A DNA stretch of 64,000 nt from NCBI RefSeq assembly GCF_023509035.1, contig NZ_CP075583.1, forward strand, positions 6,076,001 to 6,140,000. Reading direction: 5' to 3'. The DNA comes from Janthinobacterium lividum (GTDB taxonomy: Bacteria > Pseudomonadota > Gammaproteobacteria > Burkholderiales > Burkholderiaceae_D). This document shows, piece by piece, positions 57,602-64,000 of this stretch. Below the pieces are notes generated by a model, which worked only from the letters and a program-made list of their open reading frames with translations, made no database searches and was not told where the DNA came from. The translations under genes were made by a program, and so were the position numbers. Within the stretch, counting starts at the first letter, position 1; each line of letters starts with the position of its first letter.

Positions 57602-60505
57602 TTAGAAGGACTGGTTGTAGCGCACGTAGACGAAACGGTCGATAGGCACGTTAGGATCAACAGCCGACGAAGACGAAACACTGACGCCAGCGCTGGTTGC
57701 TGCGTACATCAAGCGTGGAGCACGGTCAAACAGGTTGTTCGCGCCGACCGAGATCTGACCTTTCCAAGGCGTTTTATACGCCACGTTCAGATCGAAGTAG
57801 GTGGTCGAACCACGCTTGTTGTAGCCGCCGCCGTCATAGCTGACGCCTTGATCATCAGGATTCGAGCATTGGAGTTCGGAGTCCAGGCACAGATCCTTGA
57901 CGCCGCTGGTGTAACGCGCGGTCAGGGTCGAGCTCCAGTTACCCATCATCCAATCCAGGCTGACGTTCGACTTCAGACGGGCATAGGTAAACTCGCCTGC
58001 GTACTCTTGCCAGTCGGTAGTAGCGCTAGCTTTTTGCTTGAACGAACGCAGGACAGTCGATTCCGTACGAATAGCGAAGTTACCGTATGCCGTACGCGGC
58101 AGGCGGTAGCCCAGGCCAATGTCGAAACCTTCGGTCGACAATTCACCCTTATTGATCGTGCCGCGCGACAGGCCGGTGATGGCGCCAGTCGAGTTACGAA
58201 CAACATCGCCGCAGTACTTTTGCAGGCCTTCGACGACGCAATTGCTGATGACTTCAGCAGCGGTCCAACCGGAGATCTGGTCTTTCACGCTGATCTTGAA
58301 CCAGTCCAGGCTAGCCGACAGGCCTGGCACGAATGATGGGTTGTAAACGAAGCCCAAGGTCTTGGTTTTTGCCGTTTCTGGCGTCAGCGTATCGTTACCC
58401 ACGCCGGTTTGGAAAGGCACGGTCGATTGTGCGCCACCGGCTGGTACTGCAGCGCCGGATTGTGCCAACTGACGGTAGCCAGCCGGTACGCCGGTGGCGG
58501 CGCAACGTTGAGCAACGGCTGCATTACGTGCCGCCACGCCCCAACGGCTGTCGCATGGGTCGAGGTAGGAGTCGAAGCTTTGACCACCGCCACCGAAGGT
58601 ATCGCCCAGTGCAGGGGCGCGGAAGCCTTCAGCCCAGGTACCACGAACCAGCAAGTCGTCAACCGGTTTCCACATGATGCTGGCTTTGCTGTTGGTCGTC
58701 GAACCAAAGTTGTCATAGTCGGAGTAGCGCGAAGCCAGATCCAGCGACAGCAGCTTGGCGAAGCTTTGACCTTTCAGCAGAGGAATATTTGCTTCCAAAT
58801 ACACTTCTTTTACCGAATAGCGGCCTTTGGTCGTGTTTGCAGCCAGATCCGTCGAATAACCGGACTGATCGAATTGACCCGGGCGGTCGTAGCCGCGCAC
58901 GTCGCGCTTCTCGATACCGCCAGCGAAGCCAACCGCGCCAGCTGGCAAGGTGAACAGTTCACCGGAGACATCCGCCGTGATGCTGTTGACGGTGCTACCG
59001 TAGGTACCTTGGCCGTTAGCCGAAACGTATTTCCAGGCTTCCGGGTTCGACACGGATGGGCCGCCCAGAATGTTGAAAGGCGTACACTGCGAAAGTGGAA
59101 TCGGGCTCGCTGCAGTACCGCACTGTACCTGGCCAGCGCCATTCATGAACGATGGACCCAGGGCTTTCTTCAGGTTCAACAGATTCAGGTTGCCGGTGCT
59201 CAGGTTTTCGCCTTTGAGCGAATTGTGGTTGTAGCCAGCGCTCCAGTTCCATGGCAAGCCGCGCAGCGTGAATTGACCTTCCAGCGTTGCATCGATGTGC
59301 AAGGTCTGGTTGTTGTTTTCGGTGATACGCGGCTGCTCGGTCGTGCGGCGGGCGAAGAACAGGTCCTGGCCCTTGCCAGCACCGGCGACTTGGTTGCCGT
59401 ATGGGTTGAAATAGCTATCTTTGTCGATATACACGCCATAATTAGGCTGCGACAGGCTGTTCAGCGGATAGCCAGCGACCTGGCGCGTCGAGCTACGCTC
59501 GGCGTACATGGCCGTCGTCGTGAAACGCACGTCGCCTGGCAGTTCGATCGTACCCTTGGTAAAGATCGAGGTCAGCTTGGTCGGCGACTGGAACATCATC
59601 TGCTGCGACGAGTTGTACTTGTCATCGTTCGAGTTGGCGAAAGTATGATAGTTAGCGGGGTTGCGCGAGTCCGCGCCAACGCCACTACCATCAAAGCTGC
59701 CGGTATGGTTCAGCATCTTATTGAAACCGCCATTTGCAGCAACGGTATTGCTGGTGCCGGCAGCAGTAACTGGCGTGATGCGGCCCCATGGCGCGGCGCC
59801 AAAGCCCTGACCGAAGAAGTCGCCCGTACCGTAGCTTTGCGAGGTGATGTCGCGCGTCTTGGCCCATACTGGCTCAGTCTTGCTATGCGAAATACCAAAC
59901 ATCATCGAGGCTTTTTCGGCATTCGCGCCATACGACAGCGAGTAGTCTTCGGTCTTGCCGTCGCCTTTTTCGTTGATGCCCTTGTAGACGCTGATCTGGG
60001 CGCCTTCAAGGCGTTTTTTCAGAATGATGTTGACCACGCCGGCGATTGCATCGGAACCGTAGATCGACGATGCGCCGTCTTTCAAAATGTCAATGCGTTC
60101 GATCATGGACGACGGTACGGTCGACATGTCGGTGTAGCCGTCTACCGATTGCGTCCAGCGCTTGCCATTGACCAGCACCAACAGGCGGTTGGCGCCCAGG
60201 TTGCGCATGTCGATGTATTGACCGCCTTGTTCGCGGTTCGAGGTCAGGACGGCGCCCTTGCTGAAGGCTGGCGTACCCGCCGAAGTCATTTGATTCAGAA
60301 TATCGCCGACAGTGATCAGACCGGTAGCCTGAATCTGCTGAGCAGTAATCTTTTGAACAGGTTGCGCGGTTTCCAAGTCTACTTGGCGAATGCGGGAACC
60401 GGTAATTTCCACGCGCTGCGGGGCTTCAGCTTGCTCTTGGGCAAATGCTGTAAGCGAGTTCAATGCCATCGCTACTGCTACGGCAATCTTGGTGCGTTGA
60501 TGCAT
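57602..60505 (-). CDS. TonB-dependent outer-membrane receptor (967 aa)
   Basis: 967 residues. Signal peptide (about 1-22, LTAFA|QE), block PQRVEITGSRIRQVDLETAQPV, plug with LVLVNGKRWTQSVDGYTDM and ILKDGASSIYGSDAIAGVVNIILKKR, and a long barrel ending in VRYNQSF. Same broad group as the three tandem receptors but more distant in the plug (VDGYTDMSTVPSSMIERIDIL pattern). GGAG 5 bases before ATG 60505 supports the start. It has its own terminator and an upstream inverted repeat. Likely imports a complex organic ligand; the identity is unknown. Confidence 0.93.
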   Translation of the reverse strand: MHQRTKIAVAVAMALNSLTAFAQEQAEAPQRVEITGSRIRQVDLETAQPVQKITAQQIQATGLITVGDILNQMTSAGTPAFSKGAVLTSNREQGGQYIDMRNLGANRLLVLVNGKRWTQSVDGYTDMSTVPSSMIERIDILKDGASSIYGSDAIAGVVNIILKKRLEGAQISVYKGINEKGDGKTEDYSLSYGANAEKASMMFGISHSKTEPVWAKTRDITSQSYGTGDFFGQGFGAAPWGRITPVTAAGTSNTVAANGGFNKMLNHTGSFDGSGVGADSRNPANYHTFANSNDDKYNSSQQMMFQSPTKLTSIFTKGTIELPGDVRFTTTAMYAERSSTRQVAGYPLNSLSQPNYGVYIDKDSYFNPYGNQVAGAGKGQDLFFARRTTEQPRITENNNQTLHIDATLEGQFTLRGLPWNWSAGYNHNSLKGENLSTGNLNLLNLKKALGPSFMNGAGQVQCGTAASPIPLSQCTPFNILGGPSVSNPEAWKYVSANGQGTYGSTVNSITADVSGELFTLPAGAVGFAGGIEKRDVRGYDRPGQFDQSGYSTDLAANTTKGRYSVKEVYLEANIPLLKGQSFAKLLSLDLASRYSDYDNFGSTTNSKASIMWKPVDDLLVRGTWAEGFRAPALGDTFGGGGQSFDSYLDPCDSRWGVAARNAAVAQRCAATGVPAGYRQLAQSGAAVPAGGAQSTVPFQTGVGNDTLTPETAKTKTLGFVYNPSFVPGLSASLDWFKISVKDQISGWTAAEVISNCVVEGLQKYCGDVVRNSTGAITGLSRGTINKGELSTEGFDIGLGYRLPRTAYGNFAIRTESTVLRSFKQKASATTDWQEYAGEFTYARLKSNVSLDWMMGNWSSTLTARYTSGVKDLCLDSELQCSNPDDQGVSYDGGGYNKRGSTTYFDLNVAYKTPWKGQISVGANNLFDRAPRLMYAATSAGVSVSSSSAVDPNVPIDRFVYVRYNQSF

Positions 60506-60553
60506 AAGTTCTCCGATTTTAAATACTACCTACTGATCTAGTCAGGCTCTTGT

Positions 60554-60571
60554 AAACATAAAATTATGTTT
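60554..60571. repeat. 8-2-8 inverted repeat upstream of the 967-aa receptor
   Basis: AAACATAA-AA-TTATGTTT is a perfect inverted repeat about 50 bp before the receptor start, a plausible operator for a dimeric regulator. Confidence 0.45.
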
Positions 60572-61239
60572 AATGTCTTTCTGAATCCCGTACTGTCGGC
60601 CTTGTGTCCAACCGTTTCTCACTTTATGAGCGAGCCAGCCAGGTTACTATGACATTACGTCATCAAACCATTTTCAAAGCAGCGCTGTCAACAATACTCA
60701 AAAGCGGAGTCAACAAAGAAACAACACATTTTTCCACGCGGCCGTTTTAATTTCCCTTCACAAGAAAAATTGCTACACTTCACAACAACCATGCGCGCAC
60801 CAAATTGGTGCGGACACATTTTGCCGATGGTCTACTCTGCAGTTATTGGTGCGGCACCTGACTGGACGGCGAAGGCGCACGGATACGGCACTGACAGCAA
60901 AAGAAATCTGCCTGAATCCTCCAATCCTCCTGCTACGGCGGCCATTGCGCACCAACTTGGTACAATCTGACCAGCTACTTTTGCCCACGGCCGGCACGCC
61001 ACAAGGCGGCTTGAGACGGCGGCGGAGCGTGCGGCAGGACATGCGCCAACAAAAATTAATCGTTGTAAAAGTGCAACACAGTGAACTTATACTTTCACAA
61101 ACTCACTTTTTACACTACATTACTATCCACTTGAGAATGCAACTTTCACGGCGCATAAACAAACATGCGCGATTTTTAAAATTCAAATAACCCGCAATAC
61201 AGAGTTATTTTTTAATTAAAAATATCGCAAGACCACCAC

Positions 61240-61281
61240 TTATATTCGGAAGATATATATCGATATATACTTCGAATATAA
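61240..61281. repeat. 42-bp AT-rich imperfect palindrome
   Basis: TTATATTCG(G)AAG...ATATATATCGATATATA...CTTCGAATATAA reads nearly the same on both strands with about one inserted base and one mismatch. It lies in the AT-rich zone 290 bp upstream of the FAD oxidoreductase gene. Confidence 0.7.
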
Positions 61282-61573
61282 ATTCGCGTGTGCTTCTTCA
61301 TTTTTCCAGCATTACTTCAATTCCATCCGCCTTTCGCGCAGAGCTGCCGTGCTGTATTTATTGCGACTGCGTCTATGCATTACCGCGACATGCACGCTGC
61401 CGTCGCTCCCCTGGCGTCCCCGACAGCGATGCGATTACCGGCGCCGTCCCGCTCCCGAGCATTGCATCAACAGTCTTCGCAGCAGGTAAAATAGCGCCTT
61501 GATGCCGCCGCGCGCGCTGCCTCACAGACTCTCCGCTAGATACGGAGCCCAGCCATTTTTATAGATACACATC

Positions 61574-63205
61574 ATGTTGCGACTCAACGAAGTAAAACTC
61601 CCCCTCGAACACGACGAAGCGGCTCTGCCCGCCGCCATCCTGGCGCGCCTCGGCATTGCTGCGGATGAGCTGCTTGGCTTTACCGTCTTCAAGCGCAGCT
61701 ATGACGCGCGCAAGCGCAGCGCCGTGGTGTTGATTTACTCGCTGCATGTGGACGTCAAGAATGAAGCGGCCGTGCTGGCGCGCCTGCAGCACGATGTGCA
61801 CTTGATGCCCGCGCCCGATACCGACTACAAATTCGTCGCCGGCGGCGAACAGCTGGCGGGCCACACGAATGAACCGCGCCCCATCGTCATCGGCACGGGC
61901 CCCTGCGGCCTGTTCGTGGCGCTGATCCTGGCACAGATGGGTTTACGCCCCCTCATCCTGGAACGGGGCAAGCAGGTACGCGAGCGCACGGTCGACACCT
62001 TCGGCTTCTGGCGCAAGCGCGAGCTCAATCCCGAATCGAACGTGCAGTTTGGCGAAGGCGGCGCCGGCACCTTCTCGGACGGCAAGCTGTACAGCCAGAT
62101 CAAGGACCCCAAGCACTACGGCCGCAAGGTCTTGACGGAATTCGTCAAGGCAGGCGCACCTGAAGAAATCATGTATGTGAGCAAGCCGCACATCGGCACC
62201 TTCCGCCTGGTCAAAATGGTGGAAGAAATGCGCGCCAATATCGAGCAACTGGGCGGCGAATACCGCTTCAGCAGCAAAGTGGTCGATCTCGACATCGTGC
62301 CAGGTGCTGACGGCGGCCAGGTGCGCGGTGTGGTGCTGGACAATGGCGAAACCATCGCCAGCAACCACGTCGTGCTGGCCATCGGCCACAGCGCGCGCGA
62401 CACCTTCGAGATGCTGCATCGCCGCGGCGTGTACATCGAAGCGAAACCGTTCTCGATCGGCTTCCGCGTGGAGCACCCGCAATCCTTGATCGACAGCTGC
62501 CGCTTCGGCCCCAGCGCCGGCCACCCGATTCTGGGCGCGGCCGACTACAAGCTCGTGCACCACGCCAGCAATGGCCGCTCCGTCTACAGCTTCTGCATGT
62601 GTCCGGGCGGCACGGTGGTGGCGGCCGCCTCCGAACCTGGCCGCCTGGTGACGAACGGCATGAGCCAGTATTCGCGCAATGAGCGCAACGCCAACAGCGC
62701 CATCGTCGTCGGCATCACGCCAGCCGACTATCCTGGCGACCCGCTGGCCGGCATCGCCCTGCAGCGCGAACTGGAAGAGCGCGCGTTTGCCCTGGGCGGC
62801 GGTAACTACGATGCGCCAGGGCAATTGGTCGGCGACTTCGTCGCTGGCCGCGCCTCGACCGAATTTGGCAGCGTGGTGCCGTCGTACAAGCCAGCCGTGC
62901 ACTTGACGGACCTGGCGCCGTCGCTGCCCGAATACGCGATCACGGCCCTGCGCGAAGCGTTTCCGGCGTTCAACAAGCAGATCAAGGGCTATTACAAGGC
63001 CGACGCCGTGCTGACGGGCGTGGAAACGCGCACCTCGTCGCCGATCCGCATCAAGCGCCGCGACGACGACCTGCAAAGCCTGAACACACGGGGACTGTTC
63101 CCCGCAGGCGAAGGCGCCGGCTATGCGGGCGGCATCCTGTCGGCGGCCGTCGACGGCATCAAGGTGGCCGAAGCGGTGGCACTGTCGATGGCGGCGCGCG
63201 GTTAG
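61574..63205 (+). CDS. FAD-dependent oxidoreductase (COG2509-like)
   Basis: 543 residues. An N-terminal domain (about 1-95, ferredoxin-like FKRSYDARKRSAVVLIYSLHV) precedes the FAD-binding Rossmann motif PIVIGTGPCGLFVALILAQMGLRPLILERG (about 102-131). NVQFGEGGAGTFSDGKLYSQIKD and the C-terminal GLFPAGEGAGYAGGILSAAVDGIKVAEAV complete the flavin site. The family is a conserved but poorly characterised dehydrogenase group; the substrate is unknown. Monocistronic, with a terminator 31 bp after the stop. Confidence 0.93.
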   Translation: MLRLNEVKLPLEHDEAALPAAILARLGIAADELLGFTVFKRSYDARKRSAVVLIYSLHVDVKNEAAVLARLQHDVHLMPAPDTDYKFVAGGEQLAGHTNEPRPIVIGTGPCGLFVALILAQMGLRPLILERGKQVRERTVDTFGFWRKRELNPESNVQFGEGGAGTFSDGKLYSQIKDPKHYGRKVLTEFVKAGAPEEIMYVSKPHIGTFRLVKMVEEMRANIEQLGGEYRFSSKVVDLDIVPGADGGQVRGVVLDNGETIASNHVVLAIGHSARDTFEMLHRRGVYIEAKPFSIGFRVEHPQSLIDSCRFGPSAGHPILGAADYKLVHHASNGRSVYSFCMCPGGTVVAAASEPGRLVTNGMSQYSRNERNANSAIVVGITPADYPGDPLAGIALQRELEERAFALGGGNYDAPGQLVGDFVAGRASTEFGSVVPSYKPAVHLTDLAPSLPEYAITALREAFPAFNKQIKGYYKADAVLTGVETRTSSPIRIKRRDDDLQSLNTRGLFPAGEGAGYAGGILSAAVDGIKVAEAVALSMAARG

Positions 63206-63235
63206 GCCACGCTCTCCCCGCCCTGCGGCAGAACG

Positions 63236-63268
63236 AAAAAAACCGACACTAAAGTGTCGGTTTTTTTT
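63236..63268. terminator. Bidirectional terminator between the FAD gene and the last receptor
   Basis: Stem AAAAAAACCGACACT / AGTGTCGGTTTTTTT (63236-63250 / 63253-63267) with a 2-base gap, between converging genes. Confidence 0.9.
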
Positions 63269-63283
63269 GCCTGCGTCCGCTTT

Positions 63284-64000
63284 TTAAAACTTGTAGGAGG
63301 CATTCAGGTAGCCGGTGCGGCCGCGCGGATCGTAGTAGCGGTCGTCATAGCCGAATTGCTGGCCACGGTTCGCGCCGGACGTCGACGGCACGAATGGCGG
63401 GCTCTTGTCGGTCAGGTTCAGCACGCCTGCGGTAAGGACCCAGCTCTTGCTAGGCGTCCACACCGTTTGCCAATCGAGGGTCGAATAGAAGCCCACCTGC
63501 ATGCGGATCTTTTCCTGGCCCGTCACGGCGCCCGAAGCGTCAAGCACGTCGACCGAGGTTTCCTGGTCCTTGTAGCCGGACAGGAAGTTGACCGTCAGCG
63601 AATTGGCCCAGTTGCCCGTTTTCAGGGTGTTGGTCCACTGGCCACGCGTGCGGAAAGTGACCGAACCGAGCTCGGCAAAGTTACCCAACGCCGAGTAATA
63701 CTTGCCATCGCGTTCCAGCTGCACGTCCTCGCGCAGCATCTGCGTCGCATTCAGCTGCGAGGTGAACAGGCCGATGCCGGAGCGGTAACGGGCGCTGATA
63801 TCGATATCGACACCGGTGGCGAACGATTTACCCAAGTTCTGGTTGTCCGCCAGGAAAGCCAGGTAGGTAGTACCTGTGCCCACGTCCTTGTTGACTCCCC
63901 AGGATTTCGGGAAGTTGGCCGGATTGGCAAACACCAGTTGCTCAGTCAGCTGGCCGAAGGAATCGCGGATCTGCACATGCCACAGGTCGGCGCCCAGGGT
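63284..64000 (-). CDS. TonB-dependent receptor, 3' part (runs off the window)
   Basis: The C-terminal 238 residues of a large receptor; the frame is open to the window edge, so the start lies beyond it. Barrel-strand patterns (GVDIDISARY, GQWTNTLKTGNWANSLTVNFLSGYKDQ) lead to LTDKSPPFVPSTSGANRGQQFGYDDRYYDPRGRTGYLNASYKF-type ending, shared with receptors 2 and 3 (VKNLLNEDPPFSNQ...YDPRYADPLGRTFYVRATYKF). It is therefore the same receptor group. Confidence 0.92.
   Translation of the reverse strand, partial: TLGADLWHVQIRDSFGQLTEQLVFANPANFPKSWGVNKDVGTGTTYLAFLADNQNLGKSFATGVDIDISARYRSGIGLFTSQLNATQMLREDVQLERDGKYYSALGNFAELGSVTFRTRGQWTNTLKTGNWANSLTVNFLSGYKDQETSVDVLDASGAVTGQEKIRMQVGFYSTLDWQTVWTPSKSWVLTAGVLNLTDKSPPFVPSTSGANRGQQFGYDDRYYDPRGRTGYLNASYKF

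Larger units (their letters stand above)
60506..61573. other. 1.07-kb AT-rich intergenic region
   Basis: No frame here has a ribosome binding site plus coding-like composition. The middle (about 61070-61290) is far more AT-rich than the rest of the window. It contains an inverted repeat near the receptor gene (60554-60571), a 42-bp AT-rich imperfect palindrome (61240-61281), and must hold the receptor and 61574-gene promoters. An undetected small RNA is possible but not supported by any specific signal. Confidence 0.5.

Noticed and set aside
60773..61042. 89-codon minus-strand frame in the 1-kb intergenic region
   Set aside because: Arg/Cys-rich non-coding composition and no ribosome binding site.

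Overview
The window looks like chromosomal DNA of a high-GC betaproteobacterium. The order rimP-nusA-infB-rbfA-truB, the block glnE / yhdP / nitrilase / tldD, the many large TonB-dependent receptors and the protein sequences suggest Burkholderiales, family Oxalobacteraceae (Janthinobacterium/Massilia/Duganella type). This is inferred from gene content and order; no database search was possible.

Layout. 0-1.2 kb: murI and a single tRNA-His gene with its own promoter and terminator. 1.3-5.8 kb: a membrane-anchored unknown protein, a lone receiver-domain protein, and a Fur-box-controlled FecA-type receptor. 5.9-10 kb: small envelope genes (a 38-residue hydrophobic ORF, two lipoproteins, a one-domain TonB-C protein) and a chemotaxis receptor. 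10-24.8 kb, mostly minus strand: dusA with a coupled unknown gene, typA, then the translation/transcription operon rimP-nusA-infB-rbfA-truB, rluB-scpB, and glk with a palindromic operator candidate. 25-31.8 kb: a DedA-rhodanese fusion and a four-gene oligopeptide ABC importer whose first permease gene carries a one-base frameshift. 32.3-41.2 kb: three large TonB-dependent receptors in tandem, divergent from the importer, each with its own promoter candidate and terminator. 41.3-49.2 kb, minus strand: an AroG-type DAHP synthase behind what looks like a Phe/Tyr leader-peptide attenuator, then tldD, a nitrilase-family amidase and a yhdP homologue with a second one-base frameshift. 49.4-57.4 kb: glnE, a DUF1275 membrane protein, a small twin-CX6C secreted protein, gapA, tkt and rsmE. 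57.6-64 kb: another large receptor, a 1.07-kb AT-rich stretch without a gene, a FAD-dependent oxidoreductase, and the 3' part of a further receptor running off the window.

How the genes may work together. Six TonB-dependent receptors (one iron type, five of a large QRVEITGS type) next to an oligopeptide importer suggest a scavenging lifestyle, with receptors moving substrates over the outer membrane and the ABC system over the inner membrane. The minus-strand operons are mainly housekeeping.

The most interesting element is upstream of aroG. In about 200 bases it shows a near-consensus promoter, a 25-codon ORF with seven Phe/Tyr codons in its first 16 codons, mutually exclusive complementary segments, and a strong hairpin with a U-tract. 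This is the architecture of ribosome-mediated attenuation.

Two long genes are interrupted by single-base shortfalls in G/C homopolymers. Restoring one base rebuilds a full-length protein in each case, so sequencing error is as likely as true inactivation. I saw no mobile elements and no CRISPR array.
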